Positions 45,702-57,420 of a stretch of 64,000 nucleotides of DNA are shown one piece after another. Below the pieces are notes generated by a model, which was not told the DNA's origin, searched no databases, and was given only the letters and a program-made list of their open reading frames with translations. Every line of letters begins with the position of its first letter. Position 1 is the stretch's first letter. Both the position numbers and the translations under genes were made by a program. Origin of the DNA: Epiperipatus broadwayi (lineage: Eukaryota > Onychophora > Udeonychophora > Euonychophora > Peripatidae); assembly GCA_028023455.1 (NCBI GenBank), contig JAQFVV010012512.1, positions 2,327,935-2,391,934 of the forward strand, read 5' to 3'.

Positions 45702-48240
45702 TATATATATATATTTTTTTATTAAACATGAAATCAAAATATAAAGTTCGCAAATAAAAATTTGTTTTTTTAAAAAAAAAAGAAATTTAAAAGTCATCTA
45801 AACTTTATAATATATATAAAATCGCACAGATGAGAAATTAAAAAAGAAACTTTATTAAAAAAAAAGGAAAAGTTTTAAAACTAAATTTTCAACAAAAACT
45901 TAAAAAGATTTAGAGATAAAAATATATCTTTAAGTTTGGAAAACACATTAATTAATCATAAAATGGAAATGATTGTTTTAATTAGTCAAATGTAAACTAG
46001 CCCTTGGGCATTTAAAATGTATAAGCAAAGGTCAGATAGGAGAATAAAACAATGGGATCAGAATGGCCAATAAAAGAAATCACTCATGGAATCGGACCTC
46101 AGTAAAAAGGCCATCACCATCGTCATGATGTAATGTCCACTGGATCTGAAAGTCTTCTATAAAAAGTGAGTAAAGAAAGAACTGGGAGAGATGTGTGATA
46201 GCAGTGGTGATATGTGTTAGTGCAGAGAGAGTTGAAGGAGAAGGGATTGAAAAGATACACTCTTCAATCCTTTCAGTCTCGTTAAAAGGAAAGAGAAATG
46301 ACATCATTTTGTACATTGAGGACCAGCTAAAGTAAGACCTCCGGATGAATAAATAAAACAGCTAACTAGATACAAATCTCTTCAGGATGGCATGGGAATT
46401 CACGTTCAAAATTGCAAGCAATCGATAAAGATGAACATTTTAAAAATCGTAAGAACTTTATGAACATTTTCAAAACAAACTCTAAATTCTAAATGTTTCA
46501 TAAATTATCGCAATAGTATTTCCTACCTGACCAAACTAAATTATTAATTCTTTTTATTTGATGTATTTCTTTTTTAAAATCATTTCCATTTTTTTTGTTC
46601 TTTAAGTTTTTATTATGATTTCTGTTTTTCATTAAACTAAATTATATAAATGTTAAATTTAAGTCGGGTGTGAATGGCTATATAGATTTGAGAGGGTAAT
46701 CTTAAGTTATTCATTTCGTAGTTGAATTAGGTCAATGGATTGGATATATTGGTGTAATTAGTAGATGTAGTATGAGGTTCGCTATGGGCAGAATCGCTAG
46801 TATACGCCACACACCCCCTTTTGCCTATGGAATGAGATCGTAAGTCAGCAAAAAAGAACTGCAATCCCTTCCTATGGAGTTTTTTTATTGCTCTTCTCAT
46901 CAGATAGATGTATTTTTATCTGGATGAGATTAAATTTCTTCTCTTAACCTATTTTTGTCCGGCCATATTCATATTACATTGAATACATCAATATATCAGA
47001 TGGATTGACATTGACTTAACTGCAAACTTTTGGCCTAAGGTTAAATCAGGGATAAAATATTTTTCTTTTCAAATGCACTCTATGTAGTCTATTCATACTC
47101 GACACTCTAAATAAAAATACTAAAATCATCTGTGCAAACTTATAATAGCTTATAAAAATTAAAATGTAAAATCAAATTCTAAAATCAAGTTAAAATCCAA
47201 AGTAAAAGTTATTCTAAAATAATTTTAAATCTTAGATATATATATATGTAAATAAATGTTTGTGTGTTAATTACTGGCAGTGGCTTATTTATTCTTTTTT
47301 TTTTAAAATATTAATATATTTTGCTAATATATATCATTATTATTTAATCTCTCCTACTCTGCTGAGCTAGTGACAATGGGATAACGGTTGGAATCAAAAT
47401 ATATAAAATAAAATACTTTTTTTTAACTTACGTATCTGCCTACTATATAAATTTTCTAGGTTCAAATGCTTAGTGGCGCCCTGTAGTGCAGATATGTTAA
47501 GACTCCACTTCACACCGATCATTATAATATATATATGCACTTTGGAATTAACTCTGCTGTGACATAATCATCAGACTATAATTATTCTAACTTTGTGAAT
47601 TATTCTAACACTTTAGGTCTGTTTTTTTTTAAAGATTGGCAGACTTTATATTTAAAAAAATGAGTTTTTGAATTCAATTAAATTTTAAAAAATTATTATG
47701 AATAAGATATAAATAAAAGATTTTCTGGATGAAAAAATTAGTAAACAAAAGCAATTTTCGGTGTTCGGTTTATTTAATTCAAATCTTTTATTTATATCAT
47801 ATTGATAATATTTTTTTTAAATGAAAGTAAATTCAAACTTAAAGTGATACTTCACAAGCAATGAAAATATATTCTCAAAATTAGAATTATTATGTCCAGA
47901 CGAGTTTCAAAATCAATTTACATTAAAATGTAGAGTTTGATTTAAGATTGTTTATTAGATGTTATTTTTTCTGATAACTTTATATAAAAAAATCTAAAGT
48001 ATGGTGAGAATAATCCAATTTCTTACTGCAAGAAATTGTTGAACACAGCAACTAGATGCCAATTCAACTATTAAGTAAATAGATTTTAAATTAATATGGG
48101 TGTGCAGCTGTCTTTGTTCTTGCACATTCATTAACCATGGATTTAATTATCTATGTTTTGAAAAAGCATTCAATGAAAAAAATTTTAAATCATAAATTTG
48201 AATACATAAAATTACTCATCTATATGTGTTATCATAAATT
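45702..48240. other. A+T-rich noncoding DNA
   Basis: The 78-codon minus-strand frame at 46,080-46,316 has no recognised domain. GGGCAGAATCGCTAGTATAC near 46,787 and GCTTAGTGGCGCCCTG near 47,468 look like decayed SINE pieces but cannot be delimited. Confidence 0.4.
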
Positions 48241-48575
48241 ATTTTACATTCAGACATCTACTTAGAGTTTTCCTGAAGGTTTGTGATGGTGATATTTTAG
48301 TTGTATTTATATATTGGCCTATTTCCATCATCTAATATTAGGTATCGAATGTCTTTAGAAAAATTTATCTTTATTTAAATTTCCAAAGTACATTCAACTA
48401 TTAGAAATAGTACACAGGTTAGTATATGCCCAACGTTTTGAGAGATATTCTCTTTCAAATTTAGGTGTTGCTGGCCTTACCAGTAACAGTACTTATGGAA
48501 ATTGAACCAGATCTCTTAACTTTAAGGTAACACTTTAACTAACTTAGTTATTCTACCAAAAGCAAAGTCAGCATA
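48241..48575 (-). repeat. tRNA-like module and tail of the second PLE composite
   Basis: On the minus strand: TAACTAAGTTAGTTAAAGTG (A-box-like), CTGGTTCAATTTCC (B-box-like), ACTGTTACTGGTAAGGCCAG and CAACACC, then ACTAACCTGTG, TAATAGTTGAATGTAC and finally TTTCCATCATCTAATATT in inverse. The order is the same as at 15.6-16.05 kb but with a single B-box unit. Confidence 0.75.
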
Positions 48576-49345
48576 ATTTTCATATACTTATCTACGAGGT
48601 TCTTCTTGATTTCTTCACTTTTTCCTAAGGGCAAAGTTAATTAAAGGTATCCATATATTATGTATAGTCACACTAGTTTGATTTATAGGCTTATTCATCA
48701 TTGTCATGTGAGAAGCTTCTTTGAATTTTTTTTTTGTATCTTTTTTTCACTGTCCAATATTTTTATATTTACCCAATTAAACCTATGTTTATTGCCACAT
48801 GCATGGTCTGCTACCTTAAACACATCTGTTTTGCCTCTTCTAATCATCATTTTGTGTTCTTGCAATCACTTTTCAATGAGTTGACTGATATCATCAATAT
48901 GCATTATTCCACATTCACATATTTCATAGATGCAATTTTTTACAGCACTTCAAATTTAGGTTTTGTAGATGTTAGAAGTCTTCATAGAGTAGAATGGTTT
49001 GGAAAGCTGTTCTGATGTTATACTGATTGCAGATTTTTTAAAATTTGTCTGCTATTTTTTGGTATTTATACATATATTAGACTACCAATAATTGCTCTTT
49101 ATTTTGATGGTTCTTTATGTTGTCTATTTAAGGTTTTTTTAATAACAGCTAATGGATAGACAATTTTCATAAGAGTTTGTTCTATATGAATGTTTTCTTT
49201 TTCCAAATCGCTGGTTTCTGAACAAACTTTTTTTGCTCTATTCTACAGTGATGTCATTTTATGGGGTTGGTCTTTTTATTTTTTTTTTATAAATTTACTG
49301 CCGCATTGACTTTTTAAGCTGTGGTTTTTATTAATATTTTTTATG
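48576..49345 (-). pseudogene. Penelope-like element GIY-YIG pseudogene
   Basis: Read on the minus strand from about 49,340 the decayed frame passes the linker between reverse transcriptase and endonuclease. It then reaches CECGIMHIDD (the Cys pair and degraded YIG, near 48,915), EHKMMIRRGK, VADHACGNKHRFNWVNIKIL, KEASHMTMMNKPINQ and IHNIWIPLINFALRKK. This order is the classical PLE C-terminus. Stops and frameshifts show it is dead. It is colinear with the 15.3-kb remnant, including the abutting tRNA-like module. Confidence 0.78.
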
Positions 49346-50265
49346 ACATTTTAATATGTAGTGGTGACTCATATAGATGAGTGACAATATAAAATTTATG
49401 AATTCAAATTTTAAACATTTCCAAATTTTTATTTTGTTTTTATTGGATACTTTTTCAACCTATTGCTAACAGAATCCACGAATAATGTAGTTATAATATT
49501 GTATTACATGTAGTTAAATTATGAGGTAGGTGTATATATATATATTGTATCAAGATCGTAGTTGATACATAATAATTTTATCAAAAAAAAATTATTAAAT
49601 TAATAAATCAACAAATCAATAAATAAGTTATAAAAATCTAAAGAGTTTCTTTATTAAACAAAATACAGTTTTCTGTCAAAACATAAGATTAAAAGTCAAA
49701 TAGTTTTCTAGTATTAGTTTTGAAATAAAAGTTACAATTAATTAATTAAAAGAGGGGAGGGGGGTTTTGGTTAGAAAAGTTAAACTAAAGGTTTTATAAA
49801 AAGAAGTAAGGAGTTTATTATTATTAGTTAAAAATTGATTTTCAAGTTTAAAAAATATAAATCTCTTTTTATTTAAGTAAAAGAAAAAAGAGTCATCTTA
49901 AAATGAAATAGTAAATGGATCTTAAAATATATGTGTGCGTTTGTAAATAGAATAAATGTATGCAAAATAAATGTTAAAATGAAATAAATGAATACAGAAG
50001 ATTATCGTTAAAAAAACACAGCGATGGCTATTAAGTTAAAATATAAAAATATATCTAAAACTCAGCGGTGGCTACTAATTAAAAGTACAAACAACAAGTT
50101 CAGTGATGGCTATTAATTAAAATGTAAAAAACAACAGGATTAAAAGCTTATCTCCAAAGGATTAGCTACTAATTAAATAATCTTCAAAAATTCGTTGTTA
50201 AAGGATTAAGAAAGGAATTTCAACAACTGATATTGCCTATGGACATGAAAACAAAAAAATGCCTT
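49346..50265. other. A+T-rich noncoding DNA
   Basis: Three short spaced echoes (CAGCGATGGCTATTAAGTT, CAGCGGTGGCTACTAATTA, CAGTGATGGCTATTAATTA, near 50,020, 50,063 and 50,101) form an irregular tandem of about 40 bp. Otherwise nothing recognised. Confidence 0.5.
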
Positions 50266-50270
50266 ATGTA

Positions 50271-50365
50271 TAAATAGTAAAATTTTATCGGACAGTCAGT
50301 TCGGTTCAGTCACTTCAATTCAGTCAGTTGAGTTCAGTTTAGTCAGTCAGTTCAGATAACAGTTC
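50271..50365 (+). promoter_or_regulatory. TATA box followed by a (TCAGT)-rich start region
   Basis: TATAAATAG lies at 50,270-50,278 and is followed from about 30 bp downstream by repeated TCAGT/TTCAGT pentamers up to 50,350 (CAGTCAGTTCGGTTCAGTC and so on). TCAGT is the arthropod-type initiator consensus. The arrangement looks like a promoter with multiple initiators, as in some LTR retrotransposons. Confidence 0.5.
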
Positions 50366-51925
50366 AGTTTATTAAGAATCAATCAAGAATGCAGTATTAA
50401 AACCATGGGAAACATGTGGCTGTCTCTATCATGGAGTCCAGTAAAACATCAAAACCTGCCCATGAAAATAATATCTGCGTAACAGCTTAGAAATCCTCTG
50501 TCAATATTTAACTGTCTCCAAGAATAATACCAACTAATAAGCATCAAATCTTCACATGAAACGTCAAATCTAACCAGTTAGAAATATTTCATCAAAATCA
50601 GCAAACAGCAAGATGCATCCATGTCTAAAATCCTAGGTAAAAACATTTTCTTATTCTCATTTATAAAGTAGCCATCACATTCATGAGAATCCTCCAAGAG
50701 TCGAATTATACGAACTCTATAGCACATAAAAAATGAACTATTGATTTGTGTGTTCTGAATATATGTTGTAACGGTCAGAAAACGTGTGACTCGTAAACAT
50801 AGTGCAGAATTCGACCACCATACAGAAAAGCAGCACCATCGAGTAGCGAAGCCACCCGTGGTACTGAGTTCGAACATAGTTTATTGGTTCCACAATACAA
50901 TCCACGAAACAATGCATCTGATGCGACATTAGTAAATATTTCCTTAGGCACGGTGGTCAGGGATATGCAAGAGACTCATGATTTTCTCGAGTTAGCCAAT
51001 AATCAAACTAATATTAATTAAACATTCATATTTACATAATCGAGGAAATATTATATAGAATGGGTATCGAATAAATGAAACGTAACTGCAGACATATAGT
51101 TTAAAATTATTTATTAATACATTTTAATAAAACATTTATTAATAATATTTAGGGATTCAAAGCTTCAGTAGCGGAATTTGCGACATGATTATATTTTAAA
51201 GAATACATTTATTTATTTAGACATTATTTTATATTGAGGATTTCAGTAGCGGTATTTCCGATACTGAAATATTTACAAAAGGAATATATTTATTTGAAGG
51301 CGTAATCTAGCTACCTAAATTCTCGAGTGAGTATTTCTAATGCATGCCTTGGGGAATTTATACCTTTGCAATGCAAGAGTCTAAAGTAAGATTTAAGAGT
51401 AATGGCAGACATATATTTATTTAATTAAAATATTTATTTATAACTACGGGCAAACATTTATTTGAGAGTGAATTATGAAGATAATGCAGAGGCGGAGTGA
51501 TATATAGAATAATAAAACTTGGTAAAGGAACATGTGGTACGCTTTAGAAAGGCGATATGGAATGGCAGTATATTGAAACTGCAATGCCGCGAATGAATTT
51601 ATAAAACTGTCAGGCTGGTCTCTGCCCCGACCCGATGAAGTAAGGTGTCACATAAGCATAACCAGGGACAAGCGGTCTGTGTCGCATTTTTGCCGGCTGG
51701 CTGCATGACGTTGTCAAGTCCTACAGGAGCACCCATTATGCCCGCTTGTGTAGGATGACTGGGGTTAATTTAAACCCTGAAGAATCCGGAAATTTCATGG
51801 TGGAATGGGTCATCACGTCTCTAAAACGTAACACATGTATACTTATAAATGATTATGATAAGATTTAAGTAGATTTCTAATTCGGCTCTACATTATCAAC
51901 ATTTACTAAAGAACGTTGGTGACCC
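50366..51925 (+). other. Possible LTR or leader of a decayed LTR retrotransposon
   Basis: The block is less A+T-rich than its flanks. TGTAACGG near 50,765 and AACGTAACA near 51,830 resemble retrotransposon LTR termini. TTGGTGACCCTC at 51,913 resembles a primer-binding site. A tandem pair TTCAGTAGCGG-A/T-ATTT lies at about 51,164 and 51,241. The G+C-rich part (51,590-51,800) has no identity I recognise. No second LTR and no gag-pol is visible, so the assignment is tentative. Confidence 0.35.
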
Positions 51926-54160
51926 TCAAAGAAATGTAATTTTCTGGAATGATTCACTGATTATTTAATAAATACAAAACATATATAACTTGGGAATTAT
52001 TATAACAAATACGTCAGCCATTTGCGAAGTAGTAGACCCCTGCATTACAATAAATGAAGCATTGAATGCGTGTCGATTTATATGAAAGTTAAGTTATTAA
52101 AGAAAGTAAATATTAATGAAAATTTGACACGCATTCATTGTTTTAAGCGATCATAGATTTAAACTTTGAAAATTGAAATAATTATGAGCATGCAATAATT
52201 AAATAATAACTATAGATAGAAATGTAGATTATAGAAATACGCACCCAAGACAGAATGAGGTAAACTAGATTAGTAGAGAAATTTACACATTAAGTTAATT
52301 ATTCAGTTTTAGTTATACAAATGATAGTTTTTACATTTTATAAATTTAGATAAGTAATATGAAGAATAGCTATAGCATATTATTAGAGTACTCTAGAGTT
52401 TGAACACAGACAGGTACCTGTTTTATAAGAAGTTTTCTTATTCCATGAGTTTAGCAGCAAAAAGTTCACGAGTGGCAAGTCTTTCTTGTATTTAGATATT
52501 CATTTAATTTCATGGCAGCAGCAGCTTTCTCATTCATTTCAGGCAGCAAATCTTCATGGTGAATTTATGATGGGCAATGAAAGTTCAGCATCCGATAGGC
52601 CATCTACCGATGGAGAATAATCTAGGTGCTTTACTCGGTCATACCTTGGCAGGAACAAATTATTTTTATTATTTTTGGAGACTCTCAGTGATCGAGAACA
52701 AAGCTAAAGTTTAAGTGAATGTCTCCAGCAAGTCTAAGATGGCCTCTTTTTTTTATCTTGATCTTTCACATTTTTGTTAAGATATTTTTAGGTTCTATTT
52801 AATCTGCCCTGAGGATAATCAATGCATTTAGTTGGTTTTTTTAATTAAAGAAAACTGCTGTTCTATTGTTTACATTTTACATTTCCTAATTACATTTTGG
52901 GGAATTTTTCTTTAATTAATCTATTATCTATCACTGACCGATGCTTTTAAATTTCAAAAACAAAAAGGGAACATAAGATTATTTTAACTTTTAATTAAAT
53001 ATTACATCAGATATTTTTAGAATTATTATTAAATGAAATTTAAACAAAGCAATAAATACGAACTTTATAATCCAAAATAAATGATTAAAATTATACAAAA
53101 TTATATAACTAAAAGAAATCTAAATTATATTATTTTATCCCTATTTATTGCGTTTAATTTGAGATCGAAATGTGTGTGTGTTTATGCTGAATTCTACATA
53201 TATTTATACATTTTTAATATTGTTACACACACAACTCGATATCAAAAGTTTAAATTTGGGCGGGATAGACCGGTCAGTGAGAGACGACAGAAAAAGGTGA
53301 AACTTAAGATTCGAATACGAATCTTACTGTTTCAATGTGTTTATATTATTTAATGCTTTATTATATATGTCAGTGTGTAAATTATGTATGTGTATGTACT
53401 CTATTAGTAAATAAGATTTATAAAATATTTAAAATTAGTTTAATAATGTTAATTAAAATAAATTGTCTTTGAACTTAAAACTTTATTTGTCGGTCAATTC
53501 TTTTAACCACTACTTGAAATTCTTTTTGTTATTGATTAAAAATAGACTGAGCTAGTCATGGGTAGTTAGGCATTGAATTAGTGGCCATTGTTCAAAGTGC
53601 ATTGTTTATTCTTCTGGATAAATAACTGGCACCCATGTTTATACAAAACGAAAAAGTGCTTTGAACTTGGTGTTGAATTCAACAGTCGAGAAGAAGTTAT
53701 GTCCTGGAAATGTAACACTAGTTATATATTTTATAGCTATTGCTTGGACATACATACTCTCCAAGTATGTTCTTCTCTGCCTAAGAGACCGGTGTTTCGA
53801 ATAACACATATTTGAACCCAATACAATATATATATAATGTAGAATTCAATATTATTTATTTATTCAGGTATGCATGAAAAGCCTTGCAATCAAACAACAT
53901 AGGACAATCAAGTTTTATATCAGCATCCCCAGATAAATTTTTGATTTTTCTTAACTTTTCAGATTTTTTAACTCTTCATATAAATTACAGTTTTCTATTT
54001 ATTACTCTTATTTATAATTTTTTAGTAATTAATTAAATAGTAATAAATATTACATGTTCAGTAATTGATATAAACAAACCTCAACCGGATAATACTAAAC
54101 AAATCTTGAAAAATACTAAGAATGCACTATTCAGATAATTTCAAGCTGATAAATGTTAAT
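51926..54160. other. Noncoding DNA
   Basis: No supported gene. The short frames at 53,081-53,353 and 53,588-53,815 have no recognised domain. TTTGCTCACC-like elements were not found. Confidence 0.4.
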
Positions 54161-54164
54161 ATAG

Positions 54165-54320
54165 GCAAAACTCTCCATACAGTAGTGCCACTCAGTGCAA
54201 GCCAGAGTAATAAATCGATGCCAGAAGGCTTGTGCATAAAATCCCTATCTAGTACCTACTCATCCAATATTCCCAGACTAGTTTCTAGCTTGTGGCATTT
54301 GTCAGTGAGGAGCCTTGGAT
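54165..54320 (+). mobile_element. Fold-back element, single-arm copy
   Basis: GCAAAACTCTCCATACAGTAGTGCC followed by AGAAGGCTTGTGCATAAAATC, CCTATCTAGTACCTACTC matches the left arm and loop of the palindrome at 54.8 kb; the right arm is replaced by unrelated sequence. Confidence 0.75.
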
Positions 54321-54779
54321 CATATGATGTTTAATGGTTTAAATGTTAATATACTTAACAATATTGAATAGATAGTACTATGTTGTTCATAATAGGTTTT
54401 TGGATTATTATTATGTAGGGTTATTTATTCATAATATACTGGGATTAAAATTATGTCTGGATTTCACTACAATTATCAATATTTCTGGAAAAAGCTACTG
54501 AGCTGATATTACTATTCAGGTTATGTAAAAAAAATAAAGTAACTGATGGTTCATAATTAGGCTTGGGTGAGTAGTTGGCATTGATTCAATACAGCTAAGC
54601 TGATACTATAGGATTTTTGAAATGTATATCTATTATTGCAATATGATTTATCTATTTTTTTTACATAATATGGCATCTGAATCAAATGCTTCATGCATTG
54701 TGATTAATCTGACATTTCTCACCATGTATTTATATATTTTCAAAATGCAATCAATTAAATATATTACATATATGCTATC

Positions 54780-54975
54780 TAAACAAAGCAAAGCAAAACT
54801 CTCCATACAGTAGTGCCATCTTGTGCCAACAAGAGCAATCAATGGATGTCAGAAGGCTTGTGCATAAAATCTCCTATCTAGTGCCTACTCCTTCTGGCAT
54901 CCATTAATTGCTCTTGTTGGCACAAGATGGCACTAGGCACTACTGTATGGAGAGTTTTGCTTTGCTTTGTTTAAT
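54780..54975. mobile_element. Palindromic fold-back (MITE-like) element
   Basis: Left arm 54,782-54,858 (AAACAAAGCAAAGCAAAACT, CTCCATACAGTAGTGCC) and right arm 54,892-54,972 (GGCACTACTGTATGGAG, AGTTTTGCTTTGCTTTGTTT) are inverted with about 35 bp between. The right arm carries a short extra GGCACTA duplication. Single-arm relatives lie at 54.2 and 2.25 kb. No coding capacity and no clear target duplication. Confidence 0.82.
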
Positions 54976-55154
54976 AACAATTATGTGCTAGTATGAGATA
55001 GTGATCATGTGACATATGCTATCTCTGATCATTATAAAAATTGAATTTTAAATCAAACACAGATTTAATGAAAAGCTTTTTCAATGTGACCAAACATTAT
55101 TAGGACATGTTTATTCCAAGACTTATATATGCAGTGAAAACACAATGTGTTTTA

Positions 55155-55430
55155 TATATGGGGTCTCCAAACTACAGACCACAGGTTATATCTGGCTCAC
55201 ACTATAATTTTATCAGCCCATAAAAGAATTGTGTAAAAATGTTTAATCAAAACTCAATCAGGATCTCCATATGACTTTAGAATTTTAGACATTATAGTAG
55301 CTCTGGAATCTCTTTTAAAGTTTGCAGTGGGTTGCTGCTTTTAATTTCCCAGCTGCTATAATTTTAATGTATTAATTAAAAAAAACAACCTGAAAATATC
55401 AAAATTATATGGACTTTTTTGTGGAATTGA
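55155..55430 (+). mobile_element. Possible hAT-type nonautonomous transposon end
   Basis: TGGGGTCTCCAAACTACAGACC near 55,160 followed by CTGGCTCAC resembles the terminal GGGGTCCCCAAACT and CGGCCC pattern of some hAT transposons. The opposite end and an 8-bp duplication were not found. Low confidence. Confidence 0.35.
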
Positions 55431-56080
55431 TCATACTCCATATATGTCATAATAAAGCTATGAGGAGATTGCCTGAGTATTTTAGCCTGAGGACAAATTA
55501 GTAATTTTTTTTAGATTTATAAAGAAAAAATATTATTAGTTTACAAATTAATGCTTATGATGCAATATTTTTGTAAAATATTTTTTTTAAATGAAAAACA
55601 ACATCAGTAATAAGAGATTATTTTTGAAAATACTTTATTTTTAAAAAATTAACTCCGAAACTTTGTTACAGCAATCGGAAGTGTCTACTGATTAAAAAAA
55701 GCTTTGGTTGTCATCGAATAAGTACTATATACCACTCGATGGTGCACTTTTCACACTTAAACTATAAAATATGATCATTCCCAGGCCATTAATTATAATC
55801 ATTTTGATGTGTTTTTTGTAATGCAAAAATAAAAACAAAAGAAAATCGTCTTTTTTAAATATTATTTAATTTCAAATATTATTCTTTTATTAACATATAC
55901 AAATTAAATGATAATAATAAATGTAAAATAAAATAAACAAATTACAATTTGATTCGTCTTTTTAGTTTGCTTTTTATTACAAAAATCAATTTTCTATCAG
56001 AAATTTTTTTACTGGAGTTACGGCTTTTTTTTTTGTTGTTGTTTACCGCTATTTTTTATTTTAAATCGAATGACAACTAA
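55431..56080. other. A+T-rich noncoding DNA
   Basis: Nothing recognised. Confidence 0.45.
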
Positions 56081-56655
56081 AAGTAAAAGTTGTTAGGGTT
56101 AGTTTTAGGGTTAATTTAGGGTTAAGTTTAGGGTTAGCTTTAGGGTTAGTTTTAGGGTTAGTTTAGGGTTAGTTTTAGGGTTAGCTTTAGGGTTAGTTTT
56201 AGGGTTAGGTTTACGGTTAGTGTTCTGTTGTTTATAATGCTAAAATAAAAAATATCAAAATTGTATGTTTGTAAATATTTTTTTTAATAACATTCTCACA
56301 GCATCTGCGCAATTAGCTTAACAGGCTGTCATTCTATCGTAACATCTATAAAATAAATGATAACAATAAACGTAAACTATATTCAACAAAGTATAACGGT
56401 AGTCGATAACTAAAAGTAAAAGTTGTTAGGGTTAGTTTTAGGGTTAATTTAGGGTTAGGTTTAGGGTTAGCTTTAGGGTTAGTTTTAGGGTTAGTTTTAG
56501 GGTTAGGTTTACGGTTAGTGTTCTGTTGTTTGTAATGCTAAAATAAAAAATATCAAAATCGTATGTTTGTAAATATTTTTTTTTACTAATATCTATAAAA
56601 TAAATGATAATAAACGTAAACTATATTCAACAAAGTATAACGGTAGTCGGAGAAA
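56081..56655. repeat. Duplicated TTAGGG-like repeat cassette
   Basis: Block 1 (56,092-56,218) and block 2 (56,428-56,518) hold GGGTTA units spaced irregularly by TTTA or CTTTA. Each is preceded by AACTAAAAGTAAAAGTTG and followed by TGTTCTGTTGTTT, ATAATGCTAAAATAAAAAATAT-type sequence and TATGTTTGTAAATATTTTTTT. A third shared segment (AAACTATATTCAACAAAGTA, CGGTAGTCG) lies at about 56,365-56,405 and 56,612-56,650. This is a tandem segmental duplication with an internal deletion. It is probably not a true telomere. Confidence 0.85.
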
Positions 56656-57358
56656 AGAAAGAAACTAAAACTTTGTTAAACAATGACAAATATATATATA
56701 AAATGTTTATAATATATGCTTTTTATGACATTTAAAAAAACAGTGTACAATTGTACTTTTCTTTCTGGATATTTTTGTGTTAACACTTTTTTTTTGTTTC
56801 AAAAATATACACATGGTACAATCTTAAAATGTCTTGTGGAAATGTTATGAACAGTACATTACTTGACGCGTTACCTAATTCAAATTCACTTTATACATAT
56901 ATCTCGTCAACATTTACTACTTAAAACTACAATACACTACGGTGTAAAAAGTCTGTTAATTATTACTTTACAAAATCTGAACATTTCAATATTTTAAAAT
57001 TAAAAAAAAACAATGAAAATAACATTTCCATCCAATTCAAAAAAACACACCCTCTCCCAAGCCGTAACAATTTTATAAACTATGCAAATTGGGAAAATGT
57101 ATTTGCTGCGTAAACATACATGCTGTACTGTGACGTGACATAGTGGCCTGTAATCTGTAGTACAACAAAAAAGTTGTATTATAAAAAATGCAGGTTCGAA
57201 CGTGTCGGCCGTGGAAACGGCATTTTTATGCGTTTTAGCATGAAAACAGCGCCATCCAGTGGGATATAGTGGCTCATCAACGACAAACAAAGCTTTTGTC
57301 AAAATAGTAAGTAGAATACTCTTTATATAGCATGATGTTTTTATAATCTATAATATTA
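56656..57358. other. Noncoding DNA
   Basis: The 100-codon minus-strand frame at 57,000-57,302 has no domain I recognise. It lies in a slightly less A+T-rich patch with a possible GTCGGCC block at 57,202. I cannot decide whether it is a host exon. Confidence 0.35.
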
Positions 57359-57420
57359 ATAAGCCAATAAGCTAATACACATGCGCTTTGCAGATGTCAC
57401 TATATAAATGAATACTCCCA
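57359..57420. mobile_element. Fragment of the 143-bp fold-back family
   Basis: AAGCTAATACACATGCGCTTTG, then AAATGAATACTC matches AAGCCAATGCACATGCGCTTTA, then AAATGAGTATTC in the insertion at 12.6 kb. Only one arm is visible. Confidence 0.65.

Noticed and set aside
46080-46316. 78-codon minus-strand frame as a small gene
   Set aside because: Composition and lack of motif do not support it; it may be a chance frame in a mixed-composition patch.
56092-56218. True telomere
   Set aside because: GGGTTA units are irregularly spaced by TTTA/CTTTA, the array is short and it is internal and duplicated with flanking sequence.
57000-57302. 100-codon minus-strand frame as a host exon
   Set aside because: No domain, no clear splice signals and no homologous copy in the window; left as undecided noncoding DNA.
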